Positions 9,419 through 17,210 of a stretch of DNA of 64,000 nucleotides are shown piece by piece; positions within the stretch are counted from its first letter, which is position 1; every line of letters starts with the position of its first letter. The stretch comes from Paenibacillus doosanensis. GTDB taxonomy: Bacteria > Bacillota > Bacilli > Paenibacillales > NBRC-103111. The DNA is taken from NCBI RefSeq assembly GCF_025060755.1, contig NZ_JANYUY010000009.1:62001-126000 (forward strand). The letters are read 5' to 3'. The translations under genes and the position numbers were made by a program. The notes under the pieces are model-generated. The model worked only from the letters and a program-made list of their open reading frames with translations, was not told the DNA's origin and did not search any database.

Positions 9419-10528
9419 TTAAGTAAGCCGGATAGGGTCCCACCCGACCTTCTGCTGCGCTGCCGCATGGTTGGAGCATACTTGCAAAGTCTGTTCGTAA
9501 AACCGTTTCGCTTCATTAAGATCCCCGTTTTTTTCATGACACAGGCCCATATAGTATAAGGCTTGAAAACTTCCCACGCCTTTCAGCGACAAGTAATGAA
9601 GCGGGCCATCGCCCAGCTCCAGGCATTTCTGAAAAGCGGCCAAAGCTTCCTCGATTCGTCCCTTAACGTAAAGAATGATTCCTTTGTAAAAGTGAAGATC
9701 CACATAATCCGGGTACAAAGCGATCGCTTTTTCAATGGCCGGCCACGCTCCGTCTATGCTTCCTAGCGCGAGCAGAATGTCGTACTTCATTTTGTATACG
9801 ATGGAAGGAGGCAGTTGTCCGATATTCAAAAAGCCGAGGATAGCGTGATTCAGCTCATCGAATGCTTGTTTGTATTCCTTTATACGGTAATATTCACTCG
9901 CTATGTGATAACTTACCAAGGGGCTGTGTCCGGACTTTTGTTTTTCCTTCACCAGCATAGTGAAATTTCGTTCAAATTTATTTTTGCTTTCGGTGACGGT
10001 ATCCAAATAGCCGTAATGATAAATGGAAACGGGAAGGATGCCGATTCCGGACAAGGAAGCGCTCAATTCCGGTAAATTCAGCTGCTCATGAATATCGTTT
10101 GTAAATTGAATGCCCAAACCGTTGCGGAACAACCGGTGGCTGGCCGAAGTATAGACTTGATCCAAATCGGCCGTTTTTCCGTAAAAGTTGACGAGTGTCA
10201 TCAGCAGTACGTCATGAGGCGTCGAAGCGACTACATCCCGCAGCTCGGAAGCGTGCCCCGCCCGCAGCTCCTCGTCGGCATCCAGCCAAAGAATCCAATC
10301 CCCCGAAGCTTTCTTCAAGCCGTAATTACGCGCTTTGGCAAAGCTATCCTCCCACGGAAAATCGAATACTTCGGCTCCGAAAGACTTGCAAATCGATGGG
10401 GTTTTATCCGTCGAACCGGTGTCCACGATAATCATTTCATCCGCAATGCCCCTAACGCTTTGCAGACAGCGCTCTACACAAGCTTCTTCATCTTTGACGA
10501 TCATGCATAAAGAAATGCGCGCCTTCAT
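9419..10528 (-). CDS. GT2 glycosyltransferase with TPR tail
   Basis: A 369-residue cytosolic enzyme. Residues 1-220 form a family 2 glycosyltransferase: SLCMIVKDEEACVERCLQSV start, VDTGSTDKT nucleotide-binding segment, and a DxD-type WLDADEEL. The remainder has tetratricopeptide-like helical pairs (YYMGLCHEKNGDLNEAKRFYEQ). This SunS-like plan is used for protein glycosylation, the TPR part holding the acceptor. Its ATG overlaps the TGA of the preceding gene (ATGA), so translation is probably coupled. Inside the collagen operon it most likely glycosylates threonines of the Gly-X-Thr region. Confidence 0.87.
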   Translation of the reverse strand: MKARISLCMIVKDEEACVERCLQSVRGIADEMIIVDTGSTDKTPSICKSFGAEVFDFPWEDSFAKARNYGLKKASGDWILWLDADEELRAGHASELRDVVASTPHDVLLMTLVNFYGKTADLDQVYTSASHRLFRNGLGIQFTNDIHEQLNLPELSASLSGIGILPVSIYHYGYLDTVTESKNKFERNFTMLVKEKQKSGHSPLVSYHIASEYYRIKEYKQAFDELNHAILGFLNIGQLPPSIVYKMKYDILLALGSIDGAWPAIEKAIALYPDYVDLHFYKGIILYVKGRIEEALAAFQKCLELGDGPLHYLSLKGVGSFQALYYMGLCHEKNGDLNEAKRFYEQTLQVCSNHAAAQQKVGWDPIRLT

Positions 10529-11028
10529 GGTAAGCCGCCGTCCGTTTGAGCGGTTAATTGCCTGCGATGCCAAGAAGACGTTATGCGATATTTGCCGGCG
10601 GGCAGTTTGTACGTCAAAAGCGGGGACAGCCAGGGCGGAGAGGGGCGCGGAGCCGAGGCGCCTTGTTCGGACAAGTATCGCAAGCGATCGATGTTTGCGA
10701 ATAGTTTTTTCAGGTCATCCAGTTTTTGTTTCATTTTTTTGGCATATAATAGAAAAAACGCTTTGGTAACCGTGTCCGATCCGTTACCGCGGCTGTCCAG
10801 TAGCGTAAAGTATGCTTCTGTTTTTTGCATATAAAGAATAACAAACTGGTCTAAGCAATGAAACAACCGGTTCTTATGTTCTCGCTCAAGCTCTCGTTTT
10901 TGCATCCCCTCCGTTAAGCGGCTCATCGCTTCCACAAAAATGAGGAAAGCGATATGCGTTTCAACCGCGGAATTCAAGCAATTCTCAAGGGCAACAGGCA
11001 GCTTGGAGTTGGTGTCCGCATTCATCAT
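10525..11028 (-). CDS. Helical protein of the spore collagen operon
   Basis: A 167-residue protein not recognised as a known family. Residues 10-125 look wholly helical with amphipathic stretches (HIAFLIFVEAMSRLTEGMQK and AKKMKQKLDDLKKLFANIDR). The last 40 residues are proline- and basic-rich. ATG at 11028 uses GAGGAG, which overlaps the last codons of the previous gene, and its stop overlaps the next start, so it is firmly part of the operon. The size and helices suggest a distant relative of the leader domain or an assembly factor, both unproven. Confidence 0.7.
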   Translation of the reverse strand: MMNADTNSKLPVALENCLNSAVETHIAFLIFVEAMSRLTEGMQKRELEREHKNRLFHCLDQFVILYMQKTEAYFTLLDSRGNGSDTVTKAFFLLYAKKMKQKLDDLKKLFANIDRLRYLSEQGASAPRPSPPWLSPLLTYKLPAGKYRITSSWHRRQLTAQTDGGLP

Positions 11029-11033
11029 TGTCG

Positions 11034-11351
11034 TTACTCCTCGCACTCACAGCATGGCTCCATGCAGTCAAATTCGATTACATTCTCCAGTTTTCTAAGG
11101 AGCAGCCATTCTTTCATCACGATAATATCGACCAATTTAAACACTTGACCCTCAAACTTAATGATCTCCCGGGTCGTCGGACTCGTTGGAAAATCGAGGC
11201 ATTTGCCGACGAACGCTTGAATTTTCTCTGCCTCGGCATTCAATAAGTGAGAAATTGCGGTCTCTTCCATTGCAATCGACTTTAACAAATCAATAACGAC
11301 TTCTTCTTTGGTCGGTCTGTATGGTTCCTCGGGAATTTTCGGCATGCTCAT
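11034..11351 (-). CDS. Small leader-domain protein, first gene of collagen operon
   Basis: A 105-residue protein with the same helical signature as the collagen leader (LLKSIAMEETAISHLLNAEA, about residues 22-41) but a different N-terminus. It ends in a cysteine-rich tail with CMEPCCECEE. The start is set at 11351, where GGATGTGGAGG precedes ATG; the upstream reading frame lacks a site. It is the promoter-proximal gene, 60 bases behind a sigma-K-like promoter. The cysteine tail could cross-link the protein into the spore coat or exosporium. Function is inferred from the locus. Confidence 0.78.
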   Translation of the reverse strand: MSMPKIPEEPYRPTKEEVVIDLLKSIAMEETAISHLLNAEAEKIQAFVGKCLDFPTSPTTREIIKFEGQVFKLVDIIVMKEWLLLRKLENVIEFDCMEPCCECEE

Positions 11352-11411
11352 TTGAAAAAAACCTCCACATCCCTTGTAAATAATACAAATTTTGGGTGAA
11401 AACCTATGGAT

Positions 11412-11438
11412 TATTGTATGTGATATCACTGGAATAGT
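11412..11438 (-). promoter_or_regulatory. Sigma-K-like promoter of the collagen operon
   Basis: On the minus strand AC (11437-11438), 16 bases, then CATACAATA (11412-11420) match the sigma-K pattern AC-N16-CATANNNTA exactly. It lies 60 bases upstream of the first operon gene. Sigma-K directs late mother-cell genes for coat and exosporium, which fits the products. Not experimentally shown. Confidence 0.6.
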
Positions 11439-11543
11439 TCATGTTTATTTACAAAAAATGATAATTTAAATTCTAAACTGTTTTTTTTGAATATATTTGA
11501 ATATATATGTAGAAACGGACTTCGGAAGGTTAGGAGGGATCGT

Positions 11544-12656
11544 GTGATTACGGTCAGCCTTTGCATGATCGTCAAAAATGAGGAGGATGTCATCGGGCGC
11601 TGCTTATCCTCCGTCGCCTCGGCTGTGGACGAAATCATCATTGTCGACACGGGGTCTACTGATCGCACGAAGGAGATCGCCGGTTCCTTTGTGCAGCGCA
11701 TCTACGATTTTGAGTGGATTGATGATTTCGCAGCCGCGCGAAATTATGCGTTTGGCTTGGCGACAAAAGATTACATTTTATGGCTGGATGCGGACGATGT
11801 GATCCAGAGAGATCAGCTTGCCGCATTCGTATCGCTGAAGGAAACGCTTGATCCGTCTGTCGATTCCGTCACTATGGCGTACCACCTTGCTTTTGACGAA
11901 TTCGGCAACGTGACCTCGAGCGTCCGGCGCAACCGACTTGTGAAGAGAAGCAACAACTTTCGGTGGATCGGCGCGGTTCACGAGTACTTGGAAGTATGGG
12001 GACAAATTTACAACAGCGATATTGCCGTCACTCATAGCAGCCTTCGCCACGACAGCGATCGCAACATAAATATTTACGAGCGCAGATTGGGCGCAGGGGA
12101 GCAGTTCTCTCCGCGCGATTTGTATTACTATGCCAACGAGCTTCTTGACCACAGCAAGCCGGAGATGGCGACTCGCTATTATGAGCAGTTTCTCGCCACA
12201 GGAAAAGGGTGGATCGAGGACAACATCTCCGCTTGCGGCAAACTGGCGGACTGCTATCATCAGCTCGGAAATGAGCAGCTGGAATTCGAATCCGCATTAC
12301 GCTCTTTTCGATATGACCGCCCGCGTCCTGAATTTTGCTGTCGGCTGGGCTACCACTTTTTGAACAAACAAGAATTTCAAACCGCGATCTTCTGGTATAA
12401 CCTGGCCACATTGTTCGAACCGTCGGAGCAGCAGATGGGTTTTCGCAACGAGGCATGCTCAACCTGGCTTCCTCATTTGCAGCTGTGCTTATGTTACGAT
12501 CGAATCGGCGAATACAAGCTGGCTTATCTGCATAACGAGCGGGCGCGCCGCTACCGGCCCAAAGACCGGAGCATACTGCATAACAAATCGTATTTGGAAG
12601 GCGTACTGAAAAACAGTGAATCGATAGGCCAAGGAGAAGCATATGACGGAAAGTAA
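11544..12656 (+). CDS. GT2 glycosyltransferase with TPR tail
   Basis: A 370-residue cytosolic enzyme of the same plan as the one at 9419: SLCMIVKNEEDVIGRCLSSV, VDTGSTDRT and WLDADDVI in the N-terminal GT-A domain, then TPR-like helices (ALRSFRYDRPRPEFCCRLGY, YKLAYLHNERARRYRPKDRS). GTG at 11544 is chosen because AGGAGG stands seven bases before it; an upstream ATG at 11487 has none. It opens the plus-strand operon that diverges from the collagen operon and overlaps the next gene by 14 bases. It probably adds the first or second sugar to the collagen protein. Confidence 0.87.
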   Translation: MITVSLCMIVKNEEDVIGRCLSSVASAVDEIIIVDTGSTDRTKEIAGSFVQRIYDFEWIDDFAAARNYAFGLATKDYILWLDADDVIQRDQLAAFVSLKETLDPSVDSVTMAYHLAFDEFGNVTSSVRRNRLVKRSNNFRWIGAVHEYLEVWGQIYNSDIAVTHSSLRHDSDRNINIYERRLGAGEQFSPRDLYYYANELLDHSKPEMATRYYEQFLATGKGWIEDNISACGKLADCYHQLGNEQLEFESALRSFRYDRPRPEFCCRLGYHFLNKQEFQTAIFWYNLATLFEPSEQQMGFRNEACSTWLPHLQLCLCYDRIGEYKLAYLHNERARRYRPKDRSILHNKSYLEGVLKNSESIGQGEAYDGK

Positions 12657-14205
12657 AAAAAAGGTGTTGGTCGGCAGTCCGATTCATCAGAAGCCGGCGA
12701 TTTTGCACGAATTTTTAAGTTCGCTGCTTCGTCTTAAGCAGGAAAACGTCGAGCTCTCTTATCTTTTCGTCGACGATAACGAAGACCCGCAATCAACGGA
12801 GCTTCTTCACCGGTTTGTCGAGGATGCCAAGCGGGTGTTCATCATTTATTCGGACCAGAGAAACAATTATGAGTGCAACGAAACGACGCATGTATGGCAC
12901 GACACTTTAATATGGAAGGTTGCCGAATTTAAAAACGCAATGATTGAGCATGCAGTGAATCTCCAGTATGATTACTTATTTTTGATCGATTCCGATTTGG
13001 TTTTGCACCCGGATACGATCGAACATTTGGCAGCAGCGGGGAAAGATATCGTCTCGGAAATTTTCTGGACCCGGTGGCAGCCGGGCGCTTCCATGCAGCC
13101 TCAAGTATGGCTTCATGACGAATATAAGCTGTGGGAATATCGGCCGGGAGAGTATCTGAGCAGCGAGGACATCGCCGCGCGTACGGCTGCATTTATCGCC
13201 AAGCTAAGGATTCCGGGGATCTATGAGGTGGGCGGCTTGGGCGCTTGCACGTTAATCAGCCGGCATGCCCTGTTGTCCGGTGTCCATTTCAAGCCGATTA
13301 AAAACCTCTCCTTCTGGGGGGAGGACCGGCACTTTTGCATTCGGGCAGCGGCTCTCGGATTTTCGTTATTCGTCGACACGCATTATCCTGCGCTGCATTT
13401 GTATAGGGATTCCGATTTGGAACGAGTGGAAGCGTTCAAGAGGGAAGCTGGGATTGCAGCCGGCGACCGTAATCCGCTTCCCGCCTTCCTGGGTACGGAG
13501 GTGAGGCGGACGCAGAAATTGACATTATCCATGGTCGTTAAAAATGAAGCGGACCGGTTTCTGAAAGAGGCGTTATCGGAGCATCGGAAATATATCGACG
13601 AGGCGGTAATTATCGATGACGGCAGTACGGACGGTACGGCCGAGCTTTGTCTCGAAATGCTGCATGGAATCCCTGTAAAGCTCATCCGGAATGAGCAATC
13701 CAAATTCAGCAATGAGATCGAATTGCGCAAGCAGCAATGGGAGGAGACGCTGGCAACGAATCCGGATTGGATTCTGAATCTGGATGCGGACGAAATATTC
13801 GAGCGAAAATTTGCCGACAGCGTCCGCCGGTTGATCGAGGACTCCGGTACCGATTTGTTTTGCTTTCGGCTGTATGATTTCTGGAATGCGACGCATTACC
13901 GGGAAGACCATTTATGGCGGTCGCACTTTTTTTACCGTCCGTTCTTGCTTCGTTACCGGAGCGACAGAACGTACACGTGGAAGGAAACGCAGCAGCACTG
14001 CGGCAGATTTCCGGAGAACATCTTTGCACTCCCTCATCGTTTATCCGACTTGCGGTTGAAGCATCTGGGCTGGTCCGAATCCAGTCACCGGCGGGAAAAG
14101 TATGAACGGTACTTGAAGCTCGATCCCGATGCCAAGTTCGGGTGGAAAGAACAGTACATGTCGATTCTGGATGAAAATCCGAATTTGATCGAGTGGATGG
14201 AATAA
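12643..14205 (+). CDS. Two-domain glycosyltransferase
   Basis: A 520-residue protein with two GT-A-type domains. Residues 1-280 begin KVLVGSPIHQKPAILHEFL and carry a DSDL metal-site motif (LIDSDLVLHPDTIEHL) and a late GEDRHFCIRA acceptor-side segment. Residues 290-510 form a classic GT2 domain (LSMVVKNEADRFLKEAL, IIDDGSTDGT, LNLDADEIF). Two catalytic sites in one chain suggest successive sugar additions. ATG at 12643 has AAGGAG upstream and overlaps the previous gene by 14 bases. The context points to spore collagen glycosylation. Confidence 0.83.
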   Translation: MTESKKKVLVGSPIHQKPAILHEFLSSLLRLKQENVELSYLFVDDNEDPQSTELLHRFVEDAKRVFIIYSDQRNNYECNETTHVWHDTLIWKVAEFKNAMIEHAVNLQYDYLFLIDSDLVLHPDTIEHLAAAGKDIVSEIFWTRWQPGASMQPQVWLHDEYKLWEYRPGEYLSSEDIAARTAAFIAKLRIPGIYEVGGLGACTLISRHALLSGVHFKPIKNLSFWGEDRHFCIRAAALGFSLFVDTHYPALHLYRDSDLERVEAFKREAGIAAGDRNPLPAFLGTEVRRTQKLTLSMVVKNEADRFLKEALSEHRKYIDEAVIIDDGSTDGTAELCLEMLHGIPVKLIRNEQSKFSNEIELRKQQWEETLATNPDWILNLDADEIFERKFADSVRRLIEDSGTDLFCFRLYDFWNATHYREDHLWRSHFFYRPFLLRYRSDRTYTWKETQQHCGRFPENIFALPHRLSDLRLKHLGWSESSHRREKYERYLKLDPDAKFGWKEQYMSILDENPNLIEWME

Positions 14206-14230
14206 TCGGGTCCATGGGAGGGGGCAAACG

Positions 14231-15097
14231 TTGCCTTTGAACATCATTCATACGATGCCGCTGCTGATCCGCAGCGACGATGCGCTCGGTTACGATGTTG
14301 CGATGCTGCGCCGTGCGGCCGAAAGCTTGCGGGCGTCCGACGATCACACGCTTGTCGTATATAATCAGGGCGGCTTAAGCAATGCGCAGCTGTCCGGGCT
14401 GTTCGGCGCATTCGGCTTGGCTCCCGTTATACTGGGCGACGGCGCCAATGTCGGGATCGCGCAAGCGAGGCAGAGCTGTTTCCGCTACGTTTGGGATCGA
14501 TTTAAGGAAGTGCCCTATATTTCTGAAATTCATGTCGATATGGCATTTCCTAGAAATTGGCATGTGCCGCTCATCGCATATTTGGAATCTTCCGACGATC
14601 CCTTAGTTTGTCCGGGCATACTGACGTCCGGCGGCGAGCTGCAGCCTCTCGGCCTGTACGGCACGGTGCCGCAACAGACGGACGAATTGATCGCGTATTT
14701 GGAGAGTTTATCGAGGAACGAGATCAGAGAAGGCTTCGTGCATCCCGTCGTTCACAAGTCCGCCGCTCTGCGCGAAGTGGGCGGGTACGACACCCGGTTT
14801 ATGAAAGGGAAGCAGGGGTATGAGGACGACAGCTTGCTCGTCGGCTACTCCTTTTATATGGGAACGCGGAATCGGTGGAAGCCGAAATGCTGCTTGCATT
14901 CATGGGTGTATCATGCCACGATGGCGCAAAGAATGTCGCTGCCTGACAGACATGCGGATTTTACGTTAAATGAAACAGGCTTATTCCAAAAGTACGGCGC
15001 TTACGGGCTGGAGCAGCTGTCGGCGCTTTATCCGAACTCGAAGGTATTCGAGCAGCTGCTGCAAAAATTCGTGCCGCAGGGCAACGGACGGGAGTGA
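14231..15097 (+). CDS. Putative glycosyltransferase (GT-A fold)
   Basis: A 288-residue protein starting at TTG behind GGGAGGGGG. It has a glycosyltransferase-like N-terminus (LIRSDDALGYDVAMLRRAAE), a GANVGIAQARQ segment, an EIHVDMAFP motif in the position of a DxD, and an acceptor-side YEDDSLLVGYSF motif similar to the ED(D) catalytic base of GT2 enzymes. Divergence from standard GT2 is greater than for its neighbours, so the sugar donor is unclear. It ends four bases before the methyltransferase start, so the two are co-transcribed. Confidence 0.72.
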   Translation: MPLNIIHTMPLLIRSDDALGYDVAMLRRAAESLRASDDHTLVVYNQGGLSNAQLSGLFGAFGLAPVILGDGANVGIAQARQSCFRYVWDRFKEVPYISEIHVDMAFPRNWHVPLIAYLESSDDPLVCPGILTSGGELQPLGLYGTVPQQTDELIAYLESLSRNEIREGFVHPVVHKSAALREVGGYDTRFMKGKQGYEDDSLLVGYSFYMGTRNRWKPKCCLHSWVYHATMAQRMSLPDRHADFTLNETGLFQKYGAYGLEQLSALYPNSKVFEQLLQKFVPQGNGRE

Positions 15098-15101
15098 AAG
15101 G

Positions 15102-15848
15102 ATGTCTGACCAGCAGAAGAAAGTGTGGGACGGGATTTGGTCGGGGAATGTTTCGTATTCGTGGGACCCGCTCAGTCAATCCATATATGAAACGATGCGG
15201 GAACTGGCCGGCGATTTCCGCGACAAGGACATACTGGAGGCGGGCTCGGGAAGCGGCAAAATTTCGCTGCGTCTGGCCGGAGAGGGAGCGCGCGTGACAT
15301 TGGTCGATTACTCGGAAAAAGCTCTCGCCAACAGCAGGGCCGCGTTTCGCAGTGCAGGCTGCGAAGGGAACTTCGTGTTGTCGGACATCCGATGCATGGA
15401 GGTGTCCGGGCAGAGCAACGATCTTACTTGGAATGCGGGGGTGCTGGAGCATTTTACTTCGGATGAGAAGGTAGCCATTCTGCGCGAAATGGCCAGGGTG
15501 ACCCGGCCCGGAGGCATGGTCGTTACGCTGACTCCTTATGCCAAATGTTTGCCGTATCGCGCCGGCAAAGCGTATGGCGAGCGTCAAGGGACGTGGATGT
15601 ACGGTATCGAGGAGCCGGTGCTGACCGTCGAAGACGAATTCCGGAGGAGCGGCATCGAATGGATCGGAGAAACGAATATCGGATTTCTCAATAGTTTGGA
15701 CTTTCTGGATTATATACCGGAGGCGCAGCCGGTCAAGCAAGCGATACGACAATGGTATGAGACGCTGCCGGCAGAAGAACAGCGGCTGTTTCCGGGATAT
15801 TTGCTCGTCAGCGCAGGGAAGGTACGGGCTTTTGGCGGTACAGCGTGA
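15102..15848 (+). CDS. SAM-dependent methyltransferase
   Basis: A 248-residue class I methyltransferase with motif I LEAGSGSGKISLRLA (about residues 46-60), an acidic VDYSEKAL after strand 2, a GVLEHF post-I motif near residue 110 and an ARVTRPGGMVVTLTPY segment. ATG at 15102 has GAAAGG upstream; the longer frame begins inside the preceding gene. As the last gene of the glycosyltransferase operon it may O-methylate a terminal sugar, as occurs in the rhamnose and anthrose glycans of anthrax exosporium. That role is inference. Confidence 0.85.
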   Translation: MSDQQKKVWDGIWSGNVSYSWDPLSQSIYETMRELAGDFRDKDILEAGSGSGKISLRLAGEGARVTLVDYSEKALANSRAAFRSAGCEGNFVLSDIRCMEVSGQSNDLTWNAGVLEHFTSDEKVAILREMARVTRPGGMVVTLTPYAKCLPYRAGKAYGERQGTWMYGIEEPVLTVEDEFRRSGIEWIGETNIGFLNSLDFLDYIPEAQPVKQAIRQWYETLPAEEQRLFPGYLLVSAGKVRAFGGTA

Positions 15849-15951
15849 TCCAATTGCAAGCACGGATAAGAACAAGACGGCCAATCATTGCTTGCTTTCA
15901 AGGAGAGGCGTCTCTTTTCCGCATGAGTGAAACTGGCCAGCGGATTTATTC

Positions 15952-15977
15952 CAGGCGATATGTCGGCATATCGCCTG
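15952..15977. other. Perfect 11-bp hairpin without T-run
   Basis: CAGGCGATATG and CATATCGCCTG pair around a TCGG loop about 100 bases behind the methyltransferase. No U-tract follows, so it is not a standard terminator. Outer arms CGGTACGCG (near 15999) and CGCGTACCG (16046-16054) could form a second long-range stem. Confidence 0.45.
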
Positions 15978-16058
15978 AACCTGCCTAAAGCCCGATTTTC
16001 GGTACGCGCTATGGGCCATTCCGGTTTCCCAATGATGGACGACGAACGCGTACCGGCC

Positions 16059-16086
16059 TTGACAACCATTTCATATATGTTACAAT
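16059..16086 (+). promoter_or_regulatory. Sigma-A promoter of the tRNA-Arg gene
   Basis: TTGACA (16059-16064) and TACAAT (16081-16086) are separated by 16 bases and end 16 bases before the tRNA. Confidence 0.75.
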
Positions 16087-16102
16087 AAGCAAATGAACTT
16101 AT

Positions 16103-16176
16103 GTGCCCTTAGCTCAGCTGGATAGAGCGTTTGACTACGAATCAAAAGGCCGGGAGTTCGAATCTCTCAGGGCACG
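16103..16176 (+). tRNA. tRNA-Arg (anticodon ACG)
   Basis: A 74-base cloverleaf. The acceptor stem GTGCCCT/AGGGCAC has discriminator G. The D-arm is GCTCAGCTGGATAGAGC, the anticodon stem-loop TTTGACTACGAATCAAA carries ACG, and the T-arm has GTTCGAAT. No CCA is encoded. It has its own promoter and a strong terminator, so it is a single-gene transcript. Confidence 0.95.
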
Positions 16177-16184
16177 TCAAAAAA

Positions 16185-16218
16185 ACTGATTTCGCATCAT
16201 GCGAAATCAGTTTTTTTC
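16185..16218 (+). terminator. Terminator of tRNA-Arg
   Basis: ACTGATTTCGCA and TGCGAAATCAGT form a 12-bp stem with loop TCA, then TTTTTT. The A-run on the other side could also serve the minus-strand gene that ends at 16262. Confidence 0.93.
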
Positions 16219-16261
16219 TTTTTCAGCCTCTCGCAAGCTCCAGGCTTGCCGGGGCAATGAT

Positions 16262-16441
16262 TTATTCGCTCAAATCAGACTCGTTTTCGTTAACAGCAGA
16301 GGAGGTAGCATTTGCATTCTCTGCGTTGTTTTGCAGCAGGGAAGATAATTGTTCTACTTGCTGCTGCTGTTCAGCATCCTCAGCGCTAGCTTTGGCGGCG
16401 TTCAGACCGTGCTGAACCGCGTCGTTTTGGTTCTCAGCCAT
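16262..16441 (-). CDS. Small acidic Gln/Asn/Ala-rich protein
   Basis: A 59-residue protein, too short for most gene finders, with an excellent GAGGAGGTGA ribosome site. It is hydrophilic, acidic and rich in Gln, Asn and Ala (AEDAEQQQQVEQLSSLLQNN in the middle), with no cysteine, tryptophan or membrane segment. Composition recalls small acid-soluble spore proteins, but the conserved SASP motifs are missing, so it is left unassigned. It ends opposite the tRNA terminator. Confidence 0.72.
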   Translation of the reverse strand: MAENQNDAVQHGLNAAKASAEDAEQQQQVEQLSSLLQNNAENANATSSAVNENESDLSE

Positions 16442-16499
16442 TCGAAATCACCTCCTCGTTCATCTGCATACTAGTATGTCACGATCGAGGAGGAGGTAT

Positions 16500-16676
16500 T
16501 CATTGGTTCTCATTTCGCTTAGCTTCGCCGGATTCGCTGCCGGAGATATCCATCGTGCCGTTCTCAAGCTGTACGACACCGTCGCTGGTTCCCGCCGCAT
16601 ACACATCGTTTAATTGTTCTTTGGTGACCGCTTGCCCTTGCTTAGCGGATGGACGTTGAGACGATTGGGGAGACAT
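16500..16676 (-). CDS. Small hydrophilic protein, unrecognised
   Basis: A 58-residue protein starting MSPQSSQRPSAKQGQ and continuing VTKEQLNDVYAAGTSDGVVQ. It has AAGGCGG before ATG at 16676 and ends 58 bases before the start of the next minus-strand small gene. It is hydrophilic, without signal or membrane segments. The pair of small hydrophilic genes may be sporulation-related; this is inferred from composition only. Confidence 0.6.
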   Translation of the reverse strand: MSPQSSQRPSAKQGQAVTKEQLNDVYAAGTSDGVVQLENGTMDISGSESGEAKRNENQ

Positions 16677-16756
16677 AACTTGGATCGCCGCCTTCGATTC
16701 AATTGTAGTTACGTTGGTTAATGTCTCTCTCGCTCAAACACTTTATGCGAATTTAC

Positions 16757-17062
16757 TCAAATTTGAGTCCCGGGAAAATGCGAAGCCGCGCCGATTCCGA
16801 AAATCAGGAAGATGAGCAGGAAAATTATAATGTAGAGGACGATAACGATAACGGCAAGGAGCAAGGAGGCCCGGGCGTAATTTTTTTTGTTGGGATTGGT
16901 TTGATCTCCGAAGGCCCATACGAACAGCATAATGATGTTTACGATGGGAATGGCGCATAAGATGAAGGTTAAAATCCAATGCTTCACAGAGACTACGGGC
17001 GCTTGGGCCGCCGCAGGGGGGACATAACTTCCTTGAGTCGGATTGGTCAATTCAGAGTTCAA
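16757..17062 (-). CDS. Two-TM small membrane protein
   Basis: A 101-residue protein. A Pro/Ala-rich cytosolic N-terminus is followed by helix 1 (HWILTFILCAIPIVNIIMLFVWAF), a polar loop GDQTNPNKKNYARA and a very hydrophobic helix 2 (LLLAVIVIVLYIIIFLLIFL). This layout is common among small Firmicute membrane proteins of unknown role. TTG at 17062 is chosen because AAAGGAG lies eight bases upstream; the longer frame has no site. The gene diverges from the PAS kinase at 17211. Confidence 0.75.
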   Translation of the reverse strand: MNSELTNPTQGSYVPPAAAQAPVVSVKHWILTFILCAIPIVNIIMLFVWAFGDQTNPNKKNYARASLLLAVIVIVLYIIIFLLIFLIFGIGAASHFPGTQI

Positions 17063-17210
17063 TGCAATCACTCCTTTGGATAATAAAAATATACCTGCCA
17101 TGGTTTGACAGATGTTGTAACTTTAAAAAAAAGTTAGGAGGAAAAGCGCATTATTTGAAGAAGATAATGTAGTAATATAGTAAAATAACCGGATAAAAGA
17201 GGTACATGCC

